51,010 nucleotides of DNA from Desulfovibrio sp. JC022 (GTDB lineage: Bacteria > Desulfobacterota > Desulfovibrionia > Desulfovibrionales > Desulfovibrionaceae): positions 1-51,010 of the forward strand of contig NZ_VOPZ01000016.1 of assembly GCF_010470665.1 (NCBI RefSeq), read 5' to 3'. The notes below the pieces were generated by a model. The model was given only the letters and a program-made list of their open reading frames with translations. It was not told the DNA's origin and did no database searches. Below, in pieces: positions 17,474-24,592 of this stretch. A program made the translations under genes and the position numbers. Position 1 is the first letter of the stretch; the number at the start of each line of letters is the position of its first letter.

Positions 17474-18625
17474 ATGACAGATAAATATAAAATTAAACAG
17501 AAGGGCTTCACCCTAATTGAAGTACTGGCGGCTTTAATCATCCTTGCCTTGCTCATGCCCTTGCTCGGTGATTTCATCGACCGCGGTGTCGAGCAGATCA
17601 AGCAGCGTAATGTCAGCAATCACCTTGCAGCCGTGCTTGATGCCGCCTCCGATTACGCCAAGGAAAACTACTCCTCCCTGAGAACCTCTTCAACTGCTTC
17701 CGGTGCGACTGCGGTCACTATGGCCCAGCTCCGCAGCGGGGGCTTTCTCCCTGACAGTTTTCAGGATCTCAACGGCTGGGGTCAGAGATACGGAATCTAT
17801 GTGCTCCAGCCCTCAGCCGGAGATTTACAGGTCGTAGTTCTGACCTATGCCGGACGTACCCACTCAGCAAATGACAAAAACTTCAGCACCACCATCGCCC
17901 CGGCAACTGCGGCCATGGTCGGCGGTGCCGGAGGCTATATCCCTACCGGAGAAATGCCCGGCCAATCAGCATCGGAGCTGCGCGGATCTTACGGCGGCTG
18001 GACTGTTGATCTTGCAAGCACGGACATCCCTGTTCCTGCTCCCGGCCATATCGGCGGACGTGCTTTCCTGCGTGAAAAGGACATCAGCAAGGACTTCCTA
18101 TACCGCGTGGAAGTCCCCGGCCACCCGGAACTGAATGAAATGTCCACCGAGCTGGATATGACCGATCACGCCATTGAGGGAGTCAAAGAAATTCACTTTG
18201 AAAAACACACCCTTGCCGACATCGACGCATCCGGTTTCTGTGGAGATTCAGACAAGGAAGGCCGTGTTTTCTTTGATCCTGCCGTGGGCCTTTACATCTG
18301 CCGTGCCGGTGAACCGCAAGTCATTGCCGATTCCGGCAACTCTCAATTCCTGAAAGGCTCCACTGTTGCCATCAACGGCGAACTTATTCCCAAACCGACC
18401 TGTGCCCCCGGCGTCAGTTCCACCCCGCAAATCTTTGTGGCTCCTGCCGCATTTGCCGAAGGTTCTGTTTCAAAATCCATCGTTGCCGTTCAGTGCTGGG
18501 CCACCAGTGAAGACGCCAACAACTGGCGCGTACACATGCGCATCCGCACCGCTGATTCTGATTCATCGTGGATTTCTCCACCTGCCGGGACCGGCAGAAT
18601 CATGGTCCTCACTACCTGCAATTAA
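17474..18625 (+). CDS. pilV: PilV-like type IVb minor pilin / tip adhesin
   Basis: This 383-residue protein has a class III prepilin leader of 11 residues ending KG, then FTLIEVLAALIILALLMP, so Gly at -1 and Glu at +5 are intact, unlike the pilS product. The rest resembles the constant region of R64 PilV ('GGWTVDLASTDIPVPAPGHIGG' region; pieces GGWTVDL and PAPGHI), ending in a Cys-containing C-terminal domain. In R64 the C-terminus is varied by a shufflon; I see no recombinase gene here. The start ATG 17474 has a ribosome site (gaaagga); a TTG 24 bases earlier would lengthen the leader. A secreted tail-collar protein follows. Confidence 0.82.
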   Translation: MTDKYKIKQKGFTLIEVLAALIILALLMPLLGDFIDRGVEQIKQRNVSNHLAAVLDAASDYAKENYSSLRTSSTASGATAVTMAQLRSGGFLPDSFQDLNGWGQRYGIYVLQPSAGDLQVVVLTYAGRTHSANDKNFSTTIAPATAAMVGGAGGYIPTGEMPGQSASELRGSYGGWTVDLASTDIPVPAPGHIGGRAFLREKDISKDFLYRVEVPGHPELNEMSTELDMTDHAIEGVKEIHFEKHTLADIDASGFCGDSDKEGRVFFDPAVGLYICRAGEPQVIADSGNSQFLKGSTVAINGELIPKPTCAPGVSSTPQIFVAPAAFAEGSVSKSIVAVQCWATSEDANNWRVHMRIRTADSDSSWISPPAGTGRIMVLTTCN

Positions 18626-18637
18626 AGGAAACTAAAC

Positions 18638-19177
18638 ATGAAAAAGATATTCTTTCCCCTCATATTTATATTGCTGTTCTGCTCCGCAGCCTTTGCCGGA
18701 GACGCCACCAGCTACACCCTGAGCAACGTCACACCGCAAAAAATCAGCGGCGTTCCAGTGGGAACCGTTGTTCCATGGCCTGCCGGGTCAGTCCCCGACG
18801 GCTGGCTTGAATGCAACGGACAATCCACCAGCGGCCATTCAGAGCTGACCGCAATTGTGGGCAGCAGAGTCCCCGATCTGCGTGGTGAATTCATTCGCGG
18901 CTGGGATCATGGCCGAGGCGTTGATGGCGGCAGAAGTCTGCTGAATGTGCAGTCCCACATGCTGGGTGCGCACAACCATATTCAGGGTTTGCCTGAAACA
19001 AACGTGCGTAACCCCGGTAGACATACCAGATATGGATATACCAGTGGTCCCGACCATGGCGGAGTTGGTGATGATGAAGGGCGCGTCAGCAATCGCTGGT
19101 TCTTCACCTCCACAACCGGCGGCTCTGAGACTCGCCCGCGCAACGTGGCGATGATGTACATCATCAAGGCTGAGTAG
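18638..19177 (+). CDS. Secreted phage tail-collar-domain protein, possible pilus-tip adhesin
   Basis: This 179-residue protein has a signal peptide (about residues 1-20, ending 'AAFA') followed by a phage tail-collar/receptor-binding fold: 'VPVGTVVPWPAGSVPDGWLE' (residues near 40-60), 'VPDLRGEFIRGWDHGRGVDG' and a C-terminal 'ETRPRNVAMMYIIKAE'. Collar domains normally sit in phage tail fibres, but PilV C-termini of some conjugative plasmids carry the same domain. Here it is a separate exported protein directly after pilV with its own ribosome site (aaagga). It may be a detached receptor-binding tip for recipient recognition. No catalytic role is suggested. Confidence 0.78.
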   Translation: MKKIFFPLIFILLFCSAAFAGDATSYTLSNVTPQKISGVPVGTVVPWPAGSVPDGWLECNGQSTSGHSELTAIVGSRVPDLRGEFIRGWDHGRGVDGGRSLLNVQSHMLGAHNHIQGLPETNVRNPGRHTRYGYTSGPDHGGVGDDEGRVSNRWFFTSTTGGSETRPRNVAMMYIIKAE

Positions 19178-19186
19178 GTGGTGGAT

Positions 19187-20413
19187 ATGTCAGATTCTCC
19201 CAACAGCCTCGCCCGTCCCAAGGTCAAAGTAGCCAGACTGGATAAACGCATCATGTACGTCATCGCCGCTGTCGGTCTGCTGCTGGTGGTAATTCTGGTT
19301 TATGCCGTCCAGAACTCCAATAAAAAAGAAGCCATACAGGACTCTAGCACCACTGCGCAGATCACCGAAGCAGACACAAGGCAGCCTCTTCAGGACCCGG
19401 AGCAAAAATCCGGGCTTTCCATGCCTCCGCAGAGCGAAAAGCATGAAGAGGAAAAGACAAGACCTTTGAGCAAATCACTGGTCACAGTAGTTCGCCCTGA
19501 AGAGCCTACAGAGCTTGAAAAGCAGCGAAGAAAAGAAGAAGTCGAGCTGCGAGCTTTCCGCATTGAAAATATGAAGGCCGCTCTTAATTCTCCGCTCAGG
19601 GCTGCGGCTGCTATTCCTGAAAAGAAACTGCCCCAGACGCAAATCATCAGCACGCCGAGCATTGAGGACATCCGTTCCCGACATCCGCTGGGCATAAACG
19701 AAGCGTCCACAATACCCGTTCAAAAAGATGATAAGCAGGCAAAGGAAGATTTTCTTAACTCCCGCGCTGGCAAGGATGGATCTTGGCAGCTTCCTTATGA
19801 ACGTGTTCCCGGCAAGCCTTTTGAGCTGAAAACCGGGGCGGTCATTAACGGGATAATGATCAGCGGTATTAATTCCGATCTGCCCGGCCAGATTCTTGGG
19901 CAGGTCAGTCAAAATATTTATGACACTGCCACGGGCCAGCACCTGCTGATCCCGCAAGGTTCGCGCATGATCGGGGTTTATGATTCACGGATAGCCGTGG
20001 GGCAATCACGTGTTCTGGTCGCGTGGAACAGGATTATCTTTCCCGATGGCTCTTCCATCACCCTCGGCATTATGCCCGGTACGGATGTAGGCGGTTATGC
20101 CGGTTACACCGGAGATGTGGACAACCATTATCTGCGTATCTTCGGATCTTCTGCCATCATGAGCATGGTCAGCGGCGGCACGGCCTACGCCATGGACAAA
20201 TTCAATAAAAGTTCATCCTCAAACAACAATCCGTCCCTTCAGGATGAACTGGGTTCGGCTCTTTCCAGCCAGCTCGGCCAGTCTACCCTCTCTTTGCTGC
20301 AAAGCAACATGAGCATCAAACCGGCCATCAGCACCGCGCCGGGTAAGCGATTCAACATGGTGGTCACCAAGGACATCGTTTTTGCCCGCCCCTATACCCC
20401 GTATCGGAGCTGA
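19187..20413 (+). CDS. trbI: TrbI, VirB10-family core protein
   Basis: This 408-residue protein has a short cytoplasmic N-terminus, one membrane helix (about residues 22-42), a charged Glu/Lys/Pro-rich periplasmic linker (about 45-200) and the conserved C-terminal TrbI/VirB10 beta-barrel domain (from about 210: 'KTGAVINGIMISGINSDLPG', 'YDTATGQHLLIPQGSRMIGVYDS' pieces). It spans the envelope and transmits energy from ATPases to the outer-membrane pore. I chose ATG 19187 because aggtggtgg upstream acts as its ribosome site; GTG 19178 immediately after the previous stop is possible. It is separated from trbH by the nine-gene pilus insertion. Confidence 0.92.
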   Translation: MSDSPNSLARPKVKVARLDKRIMYVIAAVGLLLVVILVYAVQNSNKKEAIQDSSTTAQITEADTRQPLQDPEQKSGLSMPPQSEKHEEEKTRPLSKSLVTVVRPEEPTELEKQRRKEEVELRAFRIENMKAALNSPLRAAAAIPEKKLPQTQIISTPSIEDIRSRHPLGINEASTIPVQKDDKQAKEDFLNSRAGKDGSWQLPYERVPGKPFELKTGAVINGIMISGINSDLPGQILGQVSQNIYDTATGQHLLIPQGSRMIGVYDSRIAVGQSRVLVAWNRIIFPDGSSITLGIMPGTDVGGYAGYTGDVDNHYLRIFGSSAIMSMVSGGTAYAMDKFNKSSSSNNNPSLQDELGSALSSQLGQSTLSLLQSNMSIKPAISTAPGKRFNMVVTKDIVFARPYTPYRS

Positions 20414-20415
20414 TT

Positions 20416-22362
20416 ATGAGCAGGAATGTTTATGGCCTTGGCAAAAAGGCTGACTCCAAAAGTTGGATTTATCAGCTGACAATCATGTTTGTAATTGCGT
20501 TAGCCGCCATGGGCTATGCCACGCAGCAAATTGCGGAGATTTTCGGCTATCATAAAAATCTTGGGATGCCCGTTTATAAGAACTTCTACTGGCCATGGAT
20601 GTTCTTTAGGTGGCTTCCCCTGCTGCCGTCCGGCAAATATCTGGATAAAATCATATCCGATGCCCAGCTCGTCTTTGCCATCCCTTTGATGCTTCAGATC
20701 AGCTTTCTGCTGCTCTTTGCCCAAAAGCCTAAAGGAGTAAAGGACATCCATGGAACCGCCCACTGGGCCGATAAAAAGGAAATCAAACAGGCTGGATTAC
20801 TCGGCGGTTCCGGGGTCTATGTGGGCGGCTGGCAGAACAAGAAAGTCCTGCGCTATCTGCGCCACAGCGGCCCCGAACACATAATGGCCTTTGCCCCAAC
20901 CCGTTCAGGTAAGGGAGTTGGTCTGGTACTGCCGACCCTTCTTTCATGGGAAGGAAGTACTATTGTTCTGGACATCAAGGGTGAAAACTGGGCTTTGACC
21001 TCCGGCTGGCGCAAGGCGCAGGGCCACAAGGTCATGAGGTTTGACCCTACGGATGCCACTGGCAACGCAGCACGTTACAATCCGCTTTCCGAAATTCGTC
21101 TTGGCGGACCGCACGCCATCCCCGATGCCCAGAACATTGCCAGCATGATTGTCGACCCGGACGGCAAGGGCCTCAAGGATTACTGGAACAAAGCCGCTTT
21201 TTCCTTCCTCGGCGGAACCATCCTGCATTGCCTGATTCTTTACCGGATCAGGGAAGATCGGCACGCCACACTCAACGATCTTTCACTCATGCTTGCTGAC
21301 GAGGAACGTGATATTTCCGCTTTGTTTGAGGAGATGCTCACCGACAAGCATGACAAATATCTGCGTGAACTCTTCGGTGATGCAATGGACGAAAATTCAA
21401 TCATTGCTATCAAGAAATTCATCTCCGCCGCTGCCCGTGAAATGCTCAACAAAGCCGAGGCCGAGCTTTCCGGGGTTGTCTCCACTGCCGTAGCAAACAT
21501 GGCCCTTTATCGTGATCCGGTGGTCAGCCGGGCCACTTCCGGCTGTGACTTCCGCATCAAGGATTTGATGAACACTGAGGAACCAGTTTCGCTTTATCTG
21601 GTGATCCGGCCCTCAGATATTGACCGTTTGCGTCCGCTGGTACGCCTGATCTTGAACATCGTTCTGCGCCGCCTCACTGAGAATATGGAATTTGAAAACG
21701 GGCAGGCTAAAGCCGGATACCGCCACCGTCTGCTGCTCATGCTTGATGAATTCACCTCACTGGGCAAGATGGAAATCTTTGAACGCGCTCTGGCCTTCAT
21801 GGCCGGGTACGGAATCAAGGCCTACATCATTGTGCAGGATCTGGCTCAACTTCAGTCCGCTTACGGCAAGGAAGAATCGATCATGAGCAACTGCCATCTG
21901 CGTATCGCCTACGCACCCAACAAAATCGAAACCGCGCAGATCCTGTCCAAAATGACCGGCGAAGCAACCATAGTCCAAAAAAAGACTTCACTCTCCGGCA
22001 CGCGCTCCGGGCATATGAACAAGGCCAATGTCAGCATTTCCGAAGCCAAGCGAGCCTTGCTCACTCCAGACGAATGCATGCGCCTACCCGGCGCGGAAAA
22101 GGACGGTAGCGGCGGGATTACCAAGGCCGGGGACATGCTCATATTCCCCGCCGGTTTCGCGCCTATCTACGGAATGCAAATCTTATTTTTCCTTGATCCT
22201 GAATTCCTTGAACGGTCGATGATCCCGGCCCCGGAGAAGTCCGATATCATCCATGTGTCCATATCTGAAGGCCCGGTAAAAACGAAGCCTACCGCTGAAG
22301 AATTAAGCGAGCAGATGGATGAACTCATTGAAGAAAATAGTCCCGATGAAAAACACGAATAG
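20416..22362 (+). CDS. traG: TraG/VirD4-family type IV coupling protein
   Basis: This 648-residue protein has two N-terminal membrane helices (about residues 20-42 and 82-102), Walker A APTRSGKGVG near residues 160-169 and Walker B LLLMLDEFTSLGKM near 438. These identify the coupling ATPase that presents the relaxase-DNA complex to the secretion channel. 'GTAHWADKKEI' (about residue 113) is typical of TraG/VirD4. The tail is acidic (EQMDELIEENSPDEKHE), a feature of several coupling proteins. It starts 2 bases after trbI and is the last structural gene of the channel. Confidence 0.94.
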   Translation: MSRNVYGLGKKADSKSWIYQLTIMFVIALAAMGYATQQIAEIFGYHKNLGMPVYKNFYWPWMFFRWLPLLPSGKYLDKIISDAQLVFAIPLMLQISFLLLFAQKPKGVKDIHGTAHWADKKEIKQAGLLGGSGVYVGGWQNKKVLRYLRHSGPEHIMAFAPTRSGKGVGLVLPTLLSWEGSTIVLDIKGENWALTSGWRKAQGHKVMRFDPTDATGNAARYNPLSEIRLGGPHAIPDAQNIASMIVDPDGKGLKDYWNKAAFSFLGGTILHCLILYRIREDRHATLNDLSLMLADEERDISALFEEMLTDKHDKYLRELFGDAMDENSIIAIKKFISAAAREMLNKAEAELSGVVSTAVANMALYRDPVVSRATSGCDFRIKDLMNTEEPVSLYLVIRPSDIDRLRPLVRLILNIVLRRLTENMEFENGQAKAGYRHRLLLMLDEFTSLGKMEIFERALAFMAGYGIKAYIIVQDLAQLQSAYGKEESIMSNCHLRIAYAPNKIETAQILSKMTGEATIVQKKTSLSGTRSGHMNKANVSISEAKRALLTPDECMRLPGAEKDGSGGITKAGDMLIFPAGFAPIYGMQILFFLDPEFLERSMIPAPEKSDIIHVSISEGPVKTKPTAEELSEQMDELIEENSPDEKHE

Positions 22363-22371
22363 CCCTAAATC

Positions 22372-22423
22372 CTAAAAGAACTTTTAGAGATGCGGACATT
22401 GTCAACGCTGTCTATGTCCGCAT
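22372..22423. promoter_or_regulatory. Two inverted repeats in the traG-initiator intergenic gap
   Basis: CTAAAAG/CTTTTAG (22372-22387) is followed by a perfect 10-bp inverted repeat ATGCGGACAT (22390-22399) and ATGTCCGCAT (22414-22423) with a 14-base loop. There is no U-run, so an operator or an mRNA hairpin is more likely than a standard terminator. Confidence 0.5.
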
Positions 22424-22494
22424 TCCCGGCAAACATAAAGAAGAGATGACTCCGTCCTTGCGATTTCCAGAACCTATAACAGCACCTTACTTTT

Positions 22495-24039
22495 ATGACT
22501 TCAGTGGCGAATAAAAACGAATTTTACAATTCCCTTTCCCCGACCGGCAAAAGGATCATTGCCGCCCTTATCCAGTCTGCACCGACAATGGAAAGGGAGT
22601 TTCCTTTTGTTCTTTCCAGCCTGCAACACACTGCTGGGTGTAGCAAATTAAGCGTCCTGCGCACTATTCCAAAAGGTGAGCGTGCCGGGCTGTTTGAACG
22701 CAAGAGCCACGAAGCAGGCCGCAGACACGGAAGTATTCTCACCCTGAATAAAGAACGCTGCGAGCGGTTTCTTAAGCTGCATACCGAAGAATACGGTCAG
22801 TCACCTGTTACCAAAGATGAAAGATATCAAGAGCATGGTGTTACCAATGCTGACAGGTATCCCGATACCATTGGTAACAGCCATGACCGGAAGGACCGGG
22901 ACGCCTTCCAATCCTTGAATCTGGAGGACAATGCCGACCTGCTCTTTTCCCGCTTATCCGATCAGGGCAAACGTGTTTTCGGTATCATCTCAGGGCTTGC
23001 TGACCATGCCGAGAATGATGAAATTCCACTTGTAATTCAGTCCGTTGCCAGAGAAGCATTTTGCAGCGAAGTGACCGCACGGAGGGTAATCAAACAGGGC
23101 CATGAAAACGGATTTTATACCAAAAGTCTGCACGAACGCGGGCCCCGTTTCGGTATCATTCTTAAGCTGAATGCCAAGCCTATGAAACGTATGAAGGAGC
23201 TGTTGCAAGCCTTTCCCGTGCAGGCTGATACCGAAAATGCTTGCAAAGCTGATCGGTATCAATCCGGTGTTATCAAACATGATCGGTATATTGATCGTAA
23301 TGATACCGATCTTGATACCAAGCGGGACCGGTATCCGTTTTCCGCTATTGCCGATCATGTAAAACAGGCTGTTACCCCTTGCAATTCAAGGGCTGACAGC
23401 AATTCCGAATCGCAATCTGAAACCAATGGAGATCGGTATCAAGACCTCCTCTTATTAGATAGACAGAAAAGAAATCTATCTGGTTTTAAAGAAAATGAAT
23501 TATGGGCGCGAAGACTGCTGTCCCTCAGCGCGGACGATTTTGAAATTCTCTGGCCCAGACTCCATGCCGAAAAATTCGGCCCGAATCAAATTCGTCAGAT
23601 TGTTCAGCATCGGCTGCCAGTAGACGAAAGCGTTGCTGACATCGAGAACTCACTCCATGCCGTTGAATGGGAACTGGAACACGACACTTTCCCCGAAGCC
23701 CACAAAGGTCCGTGCAATTATCTTTTTGCCACCCTGAAAAGCAAAGGCACATGGCGTAAGCCGGTGGGATTCCAGACTCCAAACGAGCAAATTCTTGCCA
23801 ACATGGAGAAAGAAAAAACAGTAATCCGCAAGATAGAAAAGCTGGAAAAGCAGCAAACGAAAGAAGCGAAACTGGCCGGGCAGGATGAAAAATTTGAAAA
23901 ATGGCTCGCTGCGCAGACACCTGAAGAGCTGACCCAAATAGACGGACGCTGCTGTCCAACGCCCCCTAAAACGGACCAATCCAAACGCACATGGCGCAAG
24001 TTTTACTGGAATAAAAATATCAACAGGAAGGCGGCATGA
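22495..24039 (+). CDS. Duplicated winged-helix protein, possible replication initiator or regulator
   Basis: I do not recognise a named family. The 514-residue protein has two related domains, about residues 13-85 and 153-228: each starts 'LS..GKR' and ends in a basic stretch followed by 'G.IL.LN' (RRHGSILTLN and GPRFGIILKLN), consistent with tandem winged helices. Residues 105-320 form a polar linker with repeated DRY tripeptides, encoded by GATCGGTAT-type DNA repeats. The C-terminal third (about 325-514) has 'FGPNQIRQIVQHRLP', a Lys/Glu coiled coil and a basic end. A repeat-containing linker inside an initiator gene recalls lambda O, but that is only an analogy. It sits between traG and traF. 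Confidence 0.55.
   Translation: MTSVANKNEFYNSLSPTGKRIIAALIQSAPTMEREFPFVLSSLQHTAGCSKLSVLRTIPKGERAGLFERKSHEAGRRHGSILTLNKERCERFLKLHTEEYGQSPVTKDERYQEHGVTNADRYPDTIGNSHDRKDRDAFQSLNLEDNADLLFSRLSDQGKRVFGIISGLADHAENDEIPLVIQSVAREAFCSEVTARRVIKQGHENGFYTKSLHERGPRFGIILKLNAKPMKRMKELLQAFPVQADTENACKADRYQSGVIKHDRYIDRNDTDLDTKRDRYPFSAIADHVKQAVTPCNSRADSNSESQSETNGDRYQDLLLLDRQKRNLSGFKENELWARRLLSLSADDFEILWPRLHAEKFGPNQIRQIVQHRLPVDESVADIENSLHAVEWELEHDTFPEAHKGPCNYLFATLKSKGTWRKPVGFQTPNEQILANMEKEKTVIRKIEKLEKQQTKEAKLAGQDEKFEKWLAAQTPEELTQIDGRCCPTPPKTDQSKRTWRKFYWNKNINRKAA
22807..23440. repeat. Iteron-like GATCGGTATC / GATACCGATC repeats inside a gene
   Basis: GATCGGTAT(C) occurs at 23251, 23281 and 23431; its exact reverse complement GATACCGATC is at 23302; shorter versions are at 22856 (GGTATC), 22864 (GATACC), 23227 (GATACCGA), 23314 (GATACC) and 23329 (CGGTATC). 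A nested palindrome lies at 22840-22878: outer arms GTTACCAATG/CATTGGTAAC around GGTATC-cc-GATACC. Another GTTACCAA is at 22807. Forward copies encode Asp-Arg-Tyr, reverse copies encode other residues, so the DNA itself may be the selected feature. Confidence 0.65.
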
Positions 24040-24581
24040 AAAACTTCCTGCTGATCTCTTTCTGCTGTCATGCGCTGACACTTGTTTTCCTGCTGCACTC
24101 TGCCGGGTATCGGATCAACCTGACCGATTCCATGGCCCATGGCGTCTATCAAATCGTTCCCGGCAAACCTATGCGCGGGGACCTGATCACCTTCAGCCTC
24201 GATGAACAGAATCCATATTTCAGCATCGCCCTAGAGCGTCATTATCTGGGCTGGAACAACAGGCCGTTGCTCAAGGTTTTGGTCGGTCTTCCCGGCGACA
24301 CTCTCCAGATCGACAAAGAAGGCATCAGTATCAATTCCGAGCTGCTGCCGCGCAGCAAAGCCAAGCCTACCGACCGACACGGCAAGCCTTTACCAATTTT
24401 CCTGAACTCAACAGTTATTCCCTCCGGCAAATGTCTGGCCCTGTCCACTCATTCCGAAAACAGCTTTGATGGCCGTTACTTCGGGCTGGTCGATCTTGAC
24501 CGGTTGCAGAGGGTTGTACCTGTTTTAACCATCAGGCTGTTCAAAAACAAATCGCCGTTTTTCAACAGCCTGACAAATTAG
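24036..24581 (+). CDS. traF: TraF, S26-family conjugative pilin peptidase/cyclase
   Basis: This 181-residue membrane protease resembles RP4 TraF. It has an N-terminal membrane helix (about residues 3-22), the catalytic Ser in 'NLTDSMAHGVY' (Ser32) and the general-base Lys in 'LLKVLVGLPGD' (Lys80). RP4 TraF cuts the TrbC pilin and joins its ends into a ring; the trbC gene is at 2376-2696, making that the likely substrate. It overlaps the preceding gene by 4 bases and is followed after 11 bases by topoisomerase III, matching the RP4 neighbourhood of traF and traE. Confidence 0.88.
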   Translation: MKNFLLISFCCHALTLVFLLHSAGYRINLTDSMAHGVYQIVPGKPMRGDLITFSLDEQNPYFSIALERHYLGWNNRPLLKVLVGLPGDTLQIDKEGISINSELLPRSKAKPTDRHGKPLPIFLNSTVIPSGKCLALSTHSENSFDGRYFGLVDLDRLQRVVPVLTIRLFKNKSPFFNSLTN

Positions 24582-24592
24582 GAGGATAGATT

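Noticed and set aside
17474-19177. Shufflon downstream of pilV
   Set aside because: No recombinase gene and no repeated 19-bp sfx-type sites were seen.
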